Shown piece by piece: positions 1 to 5,895 of a DNA stretch of 9,011 nucleotides (position 1 is its first letter; each line of letters starts with the position of its first letter). The notes beneath the pieces are model-generated. The model was not told where the DNA came from. It made no database searches and worked only from the letters and a program-made list of their open reading frames with translations. Position numbers and translations under genes: made by a program. The stretch comes from UBA2210 sp036825195 (GTDB lineage Bacteria; Desulfobacterota; Syntrophia; Syntrophales; UBA2210). The stretch covers positions 1-9,011 of the forward strand of contig DAISYQ010000071.1 of the NCBI GenBank assembly GCA_036825195.1, given 5' to 3'.

Positions 1-104
1 GAGCGGGCTCCCCCCAGGCGCAGCGGATCATGATATCCCGCCAGACGAACATGGAAGAGAAGAAGAAGGTTGCGAAGAAACTCAGCGGTATCAAAGGGAA
101 ATAA
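1..104 (+). CDS. 3' end of an unidentified gene (C-terminal 33 codons)
   Basis: Reading from base 3, the plus strand stays open for 33 codons and ends at TAA (102-104). The tail is strongly basic, with the run EEKKKVAKKLSGIKGK at the end, which is typical of a soluble protein C-terminus. The other two plus frames are less convincing: one stops at once and the other gives a low-complexity acidic peptide. A perfect stem-loop follows 15 bases after the stop. The gene converges on the CoA-transferase gene. Too little is present to name a family. Confidence 0.5.
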   Translation, partial: AGSPQAQRIMISRQTNMEEKKKVAKKLSGIKGK

Positions 105-424
105 AAGCAGGAGTATAAAATCATGGCCGGGCACCTGCGGGCACCCGGCCATGATGGGGGAGGTATAAAGACGGTGGTATAAGTCGTCAGATCGCTTTAG
201 ATCACTGCTTCCATGTCACCAAAGATTAAATGCGAGGGAAGTTGTGTCCGAACGCCCATTCCATGGTATTTTTCACAACCTGAATAGGTTCAATTCCATT
301 TCTCGGTATCACCGATAAAATCGGATCTCATGGTTGTTTTCGACGTTGTAGCGAATATCCGTTTCATAGACAACTGGTTACAATCATTTGATGTTACGAA
401 GCGGCGTGCGAAGTTCACCGGGTA
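105..424. other. Convergent intergenic region, no intact gene
   Basis: Apart from the stem-loop at 120-155 this 320-base stretch holds no supported gene. Two minor hairpins are visible: AACCT/AGGTT (277-281 with 86-90 of the same hundred, i.e. 286-290) and CCGAT/ATCGG (312-316 and 320-324). On the minus strand, short open stretches in different frames (290-367, 226-327 and 197-289) give peptide-like sequence but are broken by stops and lack ribosome binding sites. They could be remains of a decayed gene or a long 3' untranslated region of the CoA-transferase transcript. Confidence 0.5.
120..155. terminator. Perfect 12-bp stem-loop between convergent genes
   Basis: Arms ATCATGGCCGGG (120-131) and CCCGGCCATGAT (144-155) are exact reverse complements around a 12-base loop. 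On the minus strand the hairpin is followed by TTTTATAC, a short U-tract; on the plus strand it is followed by GGGGGAGG, with no U-tract. It therefore fits best as an intrinsic terminator for leftward transcription from the CoA-transferase unit. It could still protect or end the mRNA of the upstream plus-strand gene. Termination itself is inferred. Confidence 0.6.
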
Positions 425-1720
425 TTACTTCTTATAATAGCGGGCAAATTCTTTTCTCAAGTCCTCCCTGAAGTCGGGATGGGCAATCGAGATGAGTGCT
501 TTTGCCCGTTTATCAACAGATAGACCTCGAAGATTGGCAATCCCGTATTCGGTGATAATGTAATGAACATCCGATCTGTTCGTTACAACGCTTGCACCTT
601 CATCGAGATGCGATACGATGCGCGAAATTTTTCCCCCTGCAGCAGTGGAATGAAAGGCCAAAATGGAACGCCCACCTTTCGATCTTGAGGCACCACGGAC
701 AAAATCGGACTGTCCGCCTGTGCCGCTGTATTGTCTGAAGCCGATGGTATCGGATGCAACATTTCCGGCAAAATCGACCTGTAACGCAGAATTTATGGAA
801 ATCAAATTATCATTTTGGCCAATGATAAAGGGATCGTTTGTCCAGTCTACCGGTGCCAGGTAGATGAAGGGATTATTGTGAACAAACTTATAGAGTTTTT
901 CAGTACCCATAAAGAATGTAGCCACCAATTTTCCTGGATAGAAATTTTTCCGTGCACCGGTGATGACGCCTTTTTCAACCAGATCTACTACGCCATCAGA
1001 AAACATTTCTGTATGAATTCCGAGGTCTTTCTTTTCCGTCAAGAACGCCAGGACCGAATCGGGAACAGCGCCAATGCCTAACTGCAGGCAGTCTCCATCA
1101 TTAATCAGTTCAGCACAGAAACCCCCGATTGCCTCATCAATGGGGCCTATCTCGGGCGGCTGTAGTATGATCGGCTTGGATTCGCATTTAACGATATAGT
1201 CTATATCGGAAACATGTATAAATGAATCGCCCAGCGTCCTTGGCATGTGAGGCGTTATCTCGGCTATTACCATCTTTGAATGTTCCGCTGCCGGTTTCGT
1301 GTAATCCACCGATATACCAAACGAACAGTATCCATGTTCATCAGGCGGGGAAAGCATACAAAGGGTTACATCAACAGGCAAAATATTATCTCTGAAAAGG
1401 CGTGGAACATCGACGTTATGCACCGGTGTAAACAGTGCCCGACCTTCATTGATCGCGAGCCTGGTTCCTGCTCCAGCAAAAAGTGAATGATGGATAAAGT
1501 AAGGTCTGTTCTCAGGTAGGCAGTATTCAGCCTTTCCCATACTCACCATATGGACGATTTCCACATTTCGATATGCCTCTTTATTGGCGACCATAGTATC
1601 CAATAAAAGTTCCGTCGAACCACAGGCATGACCTACGACAACCCTATCACCCGATTTTATATGTGAAACCGCCTCTTCGGCAGTGACGATCCGCTGTTTG
1701 TATAGCTTTTCCCAGTTCAT
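425..1720 (-). CDS. CoA-transferase, 4-hydroxybutyrate/acetate (acetyl-CoA hydrolase/transferase) family
   Basis: This 431-residue protein matches the usual length of 4-hydroxybutyrate CoA-transferase and butyryl-CoA:acetate CoA-transferase, which move CoA between carboxylic acids through a glutamyl-CoA thioester. The catalytic segment HTEMFSDG places the glutamate at residue 238. Other family landmarks are GDRVVVG near 24-30, the LQLGIGAVPD loop (212-221), GQSDFVRGA (336-344) with a following SxGGRSI, and EYGIANLRG (391-399) with the RAKALI segment (405-410). It should be cytoplasmic. The start ATG has GGGGAG (1729-1734) eight bases upstream. It is the second gene of a minus-strand pair, 89 bases after the enoyl-CoA hydratase, so it probably activates the pathway acid or recycles CoA from an end product. 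The exact acyl donor and acceptor cannot be told from sequence. The family assignment is firm; the substrate is not. Confidence 0.9.
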   Translation of the reverse strand: MNWEKLYKQRIVTAEEAVSHIKSGDRVVVGHACGSTELLLDTMVANKEAYRNVEIVHMVSMGKAEYCLPENRPYFIHHSLFAGAGTRLAINEGRALFTPVHNVDVPRLFRDNILPVDVTLCMLSPPDEHGYCSFGISVDYTKPAAEHSKMVIAEITPHMPRTLGDSFIHVSDIDYIVKCESKPIILQPPEIGPIDEAIGGFCAELINDGDCLQLGIGAVPDSVLAFLTEKKDLGIHTEMFSDGVVDLVEKGVITGARKNFYPGKLVATFFMGTEKLYKFVHNNPFIYLAPVDWTNDPFIIGQNDNLISINSALQVDFAGNVASDTIGFRQYSGTGGQSDFVRGASRSKGGRSILAFHSTAAGGKISRIVSHLDEGASVVTNRSDVHYIITEYGIANLRGLSVDKRAKALISIAHPDFREDLRKEFARYYKK

Positions 1721-1809
1721 TGAAAATTCTCCCCAAAGTAGTTACCCCCGCGATTCGCATCGTACATAGTGTTGCACTCGGATGTGGGGCATTCTCCTTC
1801 ACCCATGTT

Positions 1810-2592
1810 TTATTTCCCCCGAAAAACCGCTTTTCTTTTACTGGTGAAGGCTTCCATCCCTTCTTTCTGATCCTCTGTTGAAAAACAGAGGCCGAAAAGA
1901 TCGGCTTCAATTGTCATTGCTGTATCAATATCAACCTGCATGCCCTTGTCGATGGCGATCTTAGTATGCCGGACGGCGATGGGAGCGTTCTTCATAATCG
2001 TCTGAGCAATTGCCTTGGTGGCGTTCATCAACTCTCCGGGAGGATAGATGTGATTGACGAGCCCGATACGATAGGCCTCCTGGGCATCAATCATCGACCC
2101 CGTCAGGCAGATCTCCATGGCTCTTCCTTCACCAACCAGCCTCGGAAGCCGCTGTGTTCCGCCATGACCCGGTATGATCCCTAGTCCGACCTCAGGCTGA
2201 CCGAATCGTGCCTTCTCGGAGGCGATCCTGATATCTGCAGCCATCGCAAGTTCACACCCTCCACCCAGGCAGAATCCGTTTATCGCCGCGATAACTGGTT
2301 TTTCCATTGTTTCTATTGCCCTGAAGATCTGTTGTCCCATCATTCCCCACTTTCGTCCTTCAAGGGGATTGAGCTTCTGCATGAACTTGATATCCGCTCC
2401 GGCCACGAAGGCTTTATCTCCTACACCGGTAATGATCAACACCTGAATTTCATCATCATTTGCGATATCACCAACAGCACGCTTCAAATCTTTCATGACG
2501 TTGATATCCAACGAATTGAGAGCTTCAGGACGATTGATGGAGAGCACTCCGATTCCGCTCTCCTTCTCTAATAATACGTAATCATAAGACAT
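1810..2592 (-). CDS. Enoyl-CoA hydratase/isomerase (crotonase family)
   Basis: A 260-residue protein of standard crotonase length. It carries AGADIKF (64-70) for the first oxyanion-hole amide, NGFCLGGGCELAMAAD (105-120) for the second, and GQPEVGLGIIPGHGGTQRL (131-149). Both catalytic glutamates of hydratase-active members are in place at E114 and E134, with the 20-residue spacing seen in rat crotonase (E144/E164). This supports true hydratase activity, adding water to a 2-enoyl-CoA to give the (S)-3-hydroxyacyl-CoA, over an isomerase-only or hydrolase role. The start ATG is preceded by GGAAGGAG (bases 2601-2608) at eight bases. It is the first gene of the leftward unit and shares that unit with the CoA-transferase. 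A sigma-54-like promoter lies about 80-100 bases upstream. The substrate chain is unknown. Confidence 0.92.
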   Translation of the reverse strand: MSYDYVLLEKESGIGVLSINRPEALNSLDINVMKDLKRAVGDIANDDEIQVLIITGVGDKAFVAGADIKFMQKLNPLEGRKWGMMGQQIFRAIETMEKPVIAAINGFCLGGGCELAMAADIRIASEKARFGQPEVGLGIIPGHGGTQRLPRLVGEGRAMEICLTGSMIDAQEAYRIGLVNHIYPPGELMNATKAIAQTIMKNAPIAVRHTKIAIDKGMQVDIDTAMTIEADLFGLCFSTEDQKEGMEAFTSKRKAVFRGK

Positions 2593-2674
2593 TGATTCTT
2601 CTCCTTCCTACGTATATGGACCATTCCTTTTTCATTCACATACCTTCGAAACATCAGCCAACAATCACCCTTTT

Positions 2675-2691
2675 TGCACAATTAATGCCAA
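2675..2691 (-). promoter_or_regulatory. Candidate sigma-54 (-24/-12) promoter for the hydratase/CoA-transferase unit
   Basis: On the minus strand the 17 bases read TTGGCATTAATTGTGCA. Compared with the consensus YTGGCACGrNNNTTGCW, the GG and GC doublets are exact with the required ten bases between them, and three of the specified positions differ. The predicted transcript start near 2664 gives a leader of about 72 bases before the hydratase ATG. No good sigma-70 pair was found closer to the gene. Function is inferred from sequence match and position. Confidence 0.4.
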
Positions 2692-2764
2692 CATCAACAC
2701 ATGCTTCGTTGCTATAGTGGTTTCAGCGGCGTTCTAGTGCCGTATATGACGGGAAAAAAGATCC

Positions 2765-2770
2765 TATAAT
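2765..2770 (+). promoter_or_regulatory. TATAAT -10 box upstream of a mini-ORF
   Basis: The hexamer is an exact sigma-70 -10 consensus and lies 34 bases before the ribosome binding site and ATG of the mini-ORF at 2805. The -35 region is poor: at 17-base spacing the hexamer is GTATAT, so either the promoter is weak or activator-dependent, or the match is chance in AT-rich DNA. Confidence 0.3.
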
Positions 2771-2804
2771 ATCTTGTAATTAAAAGATAAAAAGAAGGAG
2801 AGAT

Positions 2805-2858
2805 ATGATTATTGGCAACCAGAGAGAGACGCACAGCAATAGTTTTCTGACAGCGTGA
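2805..2858 (+). CDS. Possible 17-codon leader or small ORF
   Basis: The ATG is preceded by AAGAAGGAGAGAT, a near-ideal ribosome binding site with about five bases between GGAG and the start. The peptide would be MIIGNQRETHSNSFLTA, ending at TGA. It has no transmembrane stretch and no run of identical amino acids of the kind used in attenuation leaders. The combination of an exact -10 box and a strong ribosome binding site is better than expected for random DNA, but a 17-residue product cannot be assigned to a family. It may be a translated leader, the intact start of an eroded gene, or coincidence. Confidence 0.25.
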   Translation: MIIGNQRETHSNSFLTA

Positions 2859-3027
2859 CTCTGGGGCTGTATGTGACATCTCGGATTTTGATTCTTGTTA
2901 GGTTACGGAGGGACACAGGGTCGAAGCACATTCAAGGGAAATTCGTGTAAATTGCCACTCACTTTTTATGACATTACGACATCGCCTATCAGCCTGCCGG
3001 GACAATACAAGGGAGGTGTCAGTTCAG

Positions 3028-3066
3028 ATGATTGGTGAATATTTGCATCACTCGATAGGGGAATAA
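3028..3066 (+). CDS. Possible 12-codon mini-ORF
   Basis: GGGAGG (3011-3016) lies 11 bases before an ATG that opens a 12-codon frame encoding MIGEYLHHSIGE, closed by TAA. The spacing is longer than optimal and the peptide is very short. It is listed because it is the second ribosome-binding-site-plus-start combination in the same gap. Chance is the default explanation. Confidence 0.12.
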   Translation: MIGEYLHHSIGE

Positions 3067-3170
3067 TATCATATCAACTATTAAAACAATATGTTGTAAG
3101 CATAAACTCCGCATGTTGCATTATTGCCCCAAATGGAAACTGTAGTTCTCACTACCCTTAATCTTAAATT

Positions 3171-3190
3171 AATTCAATAGATTCCAATAG
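3171..3190. repeat. Imperfect 10-bp tandem repeat
   Basis: Two adjacent units, AATTCAATAG and ATTCCAATAG, match at eight of ten positions. A 10-bp period puts both copies on the same face of the helix, as in some protein-binding sites. No function can be assigned. Confidence 0.25.
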
Positions 3191-3328
3191 AGACATTGGT
3201 GGTGATAAAATGCAACGCAAGATATCATAAACATACAATCGTTTCCGAATATCGGTATACAACCCACGGTTATTCCTTTCTGTTTTATCGTATTTGCTTT
3301 TCGTAATTGTATGTATTCACGGATACCA

Positions 3329-3360
3329 ATGCGAAGGAATTTCGTTAACGATGCGAAATT
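3329..3360. promoter_or_regulatory. ATGCGAA direct repeats overlapping an inverted repeat; possible activator site
   Basis: ATGCGAA occurs at 3329-3335 and again at 3351-3357, 22 bases apart, close to two helical turns. Overlapping these, AATTTCG (3338-3344) and CGAAATT (3354-3360) form a perfect 7-bp inverted repeat with a nine-base spacer. The cluster ends about 30 bases upstream of the GG doublet of the rightward sigma-54-like promoter, with its centre near -65 to -70 from the predicted start. That is upstream-activator territory, though somewhat closer than many enhancer sites. The bound protein is unknown and is not encoded in the window. Confidence 0.3.
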
Positions 3361-3387
3361 ACTAGCTCTATTTGATATCCTCCTCGT

Positions 3388-3404
3388 GTGGTATCAATAT
3401 TGCA
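3388..3404 (+). promoter_or_regulatory. Candidate sigma-54 (-24/-12) promoter for the transporter operon
   Basis: The sequence GTGGTATCAATATTGCA has the GG and GC doublets with exactly ten bases between them and a perfect TTGCA -12 element. The -24 element TGGTAT differs from TGGCAC at two positions. The predicted start near 3415 leaves a leader of about 217 bases before the binding-protein ATG, which is long but possible. Direct and inverted repeats lie just upstream. Confidence 0.38.
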
Positions 3405-3479
3405 AATGCCTGATTGACGTAACACAGCGTCTCGGAGTCTTTTTCATATGTATGTATAAGCAAGACTGAGGGGTATGCA

Positions 3480-3591
3480 AGTGGTACCACTGAGTGGGTG
3501 GAGGTTTTAAATCCCGGGATCATCCGCTTTTGGAAAGACTGAATATGCTCGCCAGTGAGTCGCTGGGAGTAGTAAACAATCGGTACCGGTA
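3480..3591. repeat. Cluster of three palindromes in the presumed operon leader
   Basis: AGTGGTACCACT (3480-3491) is a perfect 12-bp palindrome, ATCCCGGGAT (3511-3520) a perfect 10-bp palindrome, and CGGTACCG (3581-3588) a perfect 8-bp one that overlaps TACCGGTA (3584-3591). The first and third share the GGTACC core. All lie between the predicted start and the binding-protein gene, so they could be operators for a dimeric regulator acting after initiation. As RNA they would make poor hairpins because they have no loop. Confidence 0.25.
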
Positions 3592-3631
3592 ACAGATGTT
3601 ACGAATACATTTAGGGAGAAAGGAGTGTAGG

Positions 3632-4867
3632 ATGAAAGCAAAGGGAAGTATGAGGTTGGGTGGTGCACTCGTAATGGTAGCTGTTTCACTGATCATCTGC
3701 GGATTGTTGGTATCCCCAGCCTTCGGGGTGGAGCCCATCAGGATCGGTTTGGTTAGCCCCGTCTCAGGGAACTACGGCGATCATGGGGCTCTTGAAAGGG
3801 CCGGTATGCAAATCGCCCTAGATGAATATGGAGGAGAGGTCTTAGGTCGTCCCGTGACGCTGATAACGGCTGATTCAGAAACAAATCCTGATACGGCGGC
3901 ACGGCGAGCCCGGAGACTGATCGAAGTGGACGGTGTCAAGTTCCTTATGGGTGCGGTGAGCAGCTCGGTTGCAACTGCAATCGGTGCCGTTGCCGAAGAA
4001 AAGAATGTCCTGTACATCGCAACCAATGGTAACTCGGATACACTAACCGGACAGAATGCGCGGCATAATGTTTTCCGTTCCGCCCCCAGTATGGCGATCC
4101 TCGTCCGGGGTGGCGCCAAGTATGTAGCTGACACTCTGGGGAAAAAGTGGTTTTTCATTACCCATGACTACTCATGGGGTCATTCCGGAACCAGATGGGC
4201 ACGAAATTCCATGAAGGCCCTGGGTTGTACGGAAGTCGGCGAGATCAAGGTTCCTCTCGGAACACGTGATTTCAGTTCTCAGCTCCTGCAGGTACGAAAT
4301 TCCGGGGCCGATGTCCTTGTTATCACCTGTGCCGGGTTCGATAACGTGGCACTGATGAAACAGCTTGCCGAGTACAAAATCTACGACAAGATGAATGTCT
4401 GGTACACCCTCATGGAGTATGTTGATATGTGGCCGTTGGACAAGAAGGAGCGCAAACCGTACTTCATGACAGAAGTCTGCTGGAATGAAACCCCCGAGAC
4501 ACGCGCATGGACCGAAAATTTCGCTAAGAAGTATCCTGCCGCTGCATGCCCGGTTCTCGATAACGGTAGTTACAACGGATGGCTTTCCATGAAAGTCCTG
4601 CTCGAAGCAATCAAAAAGGCGGGGACGGCGGATGATGTGGAAAAGGTTATCTGCGCCATGGAAGGTCTGACGGTAAAGGATAATATGCGTGCGACCCCCA
4701 CGTGGGTGAGGCCATGGGATCATCAGTTCATGACGTCCGTTGTTCTGGGCAAGGGGAATCCCGCTGCCGAAGGCACGGACATTATGGAAGTCAAGGCAGT
4801 TGTTCCTGCGATCGATGTTGCTCGGACAAAGGAAGAAAATCCTGTCGATGTAAGCTGTAAAAAATAA
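3632..4867 (+). CDS. Periplasmic substrate-binding protein of a branched-chain-type ABC importer (LivK-like)
   Basis: A 411-residue secreted protein. Residues 1-32 form a Sec signal peptide with a basic start (MKAKGSMRLG), a hydrophobic core and probable cleavage at AFG|VEP. The mature part begins with IRIGLVSPVSGNYGDHG (36-52), the typical opening of the type I periplasmic binding fold (Peripla_BP_6), followed by the ligand-site region GAVSSSVATAIGAVAEE (107-123) and a second lobe with FFITHDYSWG (174-183). The ATG at 3632 is chosen over one at 3596 because AAAGGAG (3619-3625) sits six bases before it and only this start gives a clean signal peptide. LivH, LivM, LivG and LivF homologues follow directly. 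Members bind branched-chain amino acids, amides, urea or aromatic and aliphatic acids; the catabolic neighbours favour an organic acid here (inference). C-terminal PTWVRPWDHQ (356-365) is a distinctive segment. Confidence 0.9.
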   Translation: MKAKGSMRLGGALVMVAVSLIICGLLVSPAFGVEPIRIGLVSPVSGNYGDHGALERAGMQIALDEYGGEVLGRPVTLITADSETNPDTAARRARRLIEVDGVKFLMGAVSSSVATAIGAVAEEKNVLYIATNGNSDTLTGQNARHNVFRSAPSMAILVRGGAKYVADTLGKKWFFITHDYSWGHSGTRWARNSMKALGCTEVGEIKVPLGTRDFSSQLLQVRNSGADVLVITCAGFDNVALMKQLAEYKIYDKMNVWYTLMEYVDMWPLDKKERKPYFMTEVCWNETPETRAWTENFAKKYPAAACPVLDNGSYNGWLSMKVLLEAIKKAGTADDVEKVICAMEGLTVKDNMRATPTWVRPWDHQFMTSVVLGKGNPAAEGTDIMEVKAVVPAIDVARTKEENPVDVSCKK

Positions 4868-4881
4868 CATGTCGTTTGTAT

Positions 4882-4920
4882 GGGTGAGTACCCGGTATCG
4901 TAAGGTCCGGGGACTCACCC
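4882..4920 (+). terminator. Strong intra-operon hairpin after the binding-protein gene
   Basis: GGGTGAGT (4882-4889) pairs with ACTCACCC (4913-4920), and CCCGG (4891-4895) with CCGGG (4907-4911), separated by a single A/G mismatch and closed by an 11-base loop. It begins 14 bases after the binding-protein stop and is not followed by a T-run. It is therefore more likely a partial terminator or a 3' stabilising structure than a full stop, giving more binding protein than permease, as known for other importer operons. Confidence 0.6.
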
Positions 4921-4945
4921 TGCAACCGCGAACAGAGGTTACGCC

Positions 4946-5818
4946 ATGAATAGTGTACTGATCATATCCCTTCTCCTGAACGGTGTCGTTCTCGGCCTCG
5001 TATATGCAGCGGTGGCGCTGGGTTTCAGCCTGGTTCTCGGTGTATCAGGTGTTATCAATTTTTGCCACGGCGTTATGTTCGCCTTTGGTGCTTATTTCTT
5101 CTGGTTACTCAAGGACGTGATTGGATTCTGGCCGACCGTTGTTGTCGTGCCCATCCTTGTTGCCGCCATTGGATTTGTGATTGAGCGCCTCCTTATACGG
5201 AGGGTTTACGGATTGGATCCTCTCTTCGGACTATTGATTACACTGGGTTTTTCCATAGCCCTCGAAGAACTCATCAGAATGATCTTCGGTCCGGCCGCCC
5301 ACAACGTCAGCGCTCCAGACTTTGCAAACGGCTGCATCATCATAGGAGATTTCATATATTCCGAATACCGTATTTTTATCGGTATCTTTGCCGCCGTCAT
5401 GGTCGGAGGTACGTGGATTCTAATCAGCAAGACGAAATTTGGGGCCATTGTCAAGGCGGGTATGTTTAACAGTGAGATGATTGGAGCCCTGGGGCACAAC
5501 CTTCCGAAGTTGAGAACAACGGTCTTTGTGCTCGGCACCGCCTTGGCCGGACTTTCCGGTATCTTGGCCGCCCCGATATGGAGTATCAAATCGGGTATGG
5601 GATCATCGGTTCTTATGCCCTCCTTCTTGATTGTATTGATGGGAGGACTCGGAAGTATTCCCGGAACCGTTGTTGCCGGTCTGCTTGTTGGGGTCACTTC
5701 GGCGATGGTGACGCTGGTCTTTCCGCGTTTCGTCGACATCATCCCCTATGTACTCCTGGGTATCGTCATCTACTTCTGGCCCCGGGGATTTTTCGGCGAA
5801 CAGAATATCGCTGACTAG
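4946..5818 (+). CDS. Inner-membrane permease of a branched-chain-type ABC importer (LivH-like)
   Basis: This 290-residue protein is largely hydrophobic, with about eight predicted membrane segments. Diagnostic LivH features are GVSGVINFCHGVMFAFGAY (32-50), the LLITLGFSIALEELIRMIFGP segment split across 96-115, the cytoplasmic coupling loop near 163-185 (TKFGAIVKA... and ALGHNL), and the conserved GGLGSIPGTVVAGLLVG (233-249) followed by the terminal WPRGFFGE. It would pair with the LivM-like protein to form the channel and receive ligand from the periplasmic binding protein. An AGAGG site lies seven bases before the ATG. It sits 78 bases after the binding-protein gene, with the hairpin between them, and 77 bases before the second permease. 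Confidence 0.92.
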   Translation: MNSVLIISLLLNGVVLGLVYAAVALGFSLVLGVSGVINFCHGVMFAFGAYFFWLLKDVIGFWPTVVVVPILVAAIGFVIERLLIRRVYGLDPLFGLLITLGFSIALEELIRMIFGPAAHNVSAPDFANGCIIIGDFIYSEYRIFIGIFAAVMVGGTWILISKTKFGAIVKAGMFNSEMIGALGHNLPKLRTTVFVLGTALAGLSGILAAPIWSIKSGMGSSVLMPSFLIVLMGGLGSIPGTVVAGLLVGVTSAMVTLVFPRFVDIIPYVLLGIVIYFWPRGFFGEQNIAD

Positions 5819-5820
5819 AA

Positions 5821-5853
5821 CGTTTAAACGGTGGGTATGGCATTGTCGACAAT
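5821..5853. repeat. Two perfect palindromes in the gap between the permease genes
   Basis: CGTTTAAACG (5821-5830) and ATTGTCGACAAT (5842-5853) are perfect 10-bp and 12-bp palindromes placed 11 bases apart, directly after the LivH-like stop codon. They have no loop and so resemble protein-binding sites more than RNA terminators. Function unknown. Confidence 0.25.
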
Positions 5854-5895
5854 TCATAACGGATTCGATGGTGCTCAATAGGAGGTTACGGACAC

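Larger units (their letters stand above)
2593..3631. other. Long divergent intergenic region (about 1.04 kb)
   Basis: No full-length coding region is present on either strand. Contents seen: a leftward sigma-54-like site (2675-2691); a TATAAT box at 2765 with a 17-codon mini-ORF at 2805-2858; a second mini-ORF at 3028-3066; an imperfect 10-bp tandem repeat (3171-3190); ATGCGAA direct repeats and an inverted repeat (3329-3360); a rightward sigma-54-like site (3388-3404); and three palindromes in the presumed leader of the transporter operon (3480-3591). The stretch appears more AT-rich than the flanking genes. It is unusually long for a bacterial divergent promoter region, so a small RNA or a degraded gene remains possible, although no tRNA-like or riboswitch-like structure was recognised. 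Confidence 0.6.

Noticed and set aside
1647..1910. Minus-strand 87-codon frame bridging the hydratase and CoA-transferase genes
   Set aside because: It overlaps both genes in another frame and its sequence resembles no protein family; the two flanking genes each have their own ribosome binding site.
2905..2935. GGGTCGAAGC resembling a tRNA T-arm
   Set aside because: No matching acceptor stem, anticodon arm or CCA-compatible end could be folded around it.
3032..3048. Third sigma-54-like match TTGGTGAATATTTGCA
   Set aside because: Only nine bases separate GG and GC, and sigma-54 promoters need ten; the one-base difference usually abolishes function.
3194..3222. GGTGGTGATAAAATG followed by a six-codon frame
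   Set aside because: The product would be only MQRKIS; the purine-rich stretch before ATG is likely chance in this AT-rich gap.
3413..3460. Possible sigma-70 promoter using TTGACG and TATAAG
   Set aside because: The hexamers are about 36 bases apart, far beyond the allowed 16-18, and no acceptable partner exists at the right spacing for either.
3596..3631. Upstream ATG extending the binding protein by 12 residues
   Set aside because: It lacks a ribosome binding site and would spoil the signal peptide; the ATG at 3632 has AAAGGAG at ideal spacing.
4172..4918. Long open frame (248 codons) on the minus strand opposite the binding-protein gene
   Set aside because: It lies entirely against a well-supported gene, shows no family motifs and has cysteine/histidine-rich shadow composition.
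5206..5742. 178-codon minus-strand frame inside the LivH-like gene
   Set aside because: Antisense shadow of a membrane protein gene, rich in proline, isoleucine and threonine, with no motif or ribosome binding site support.
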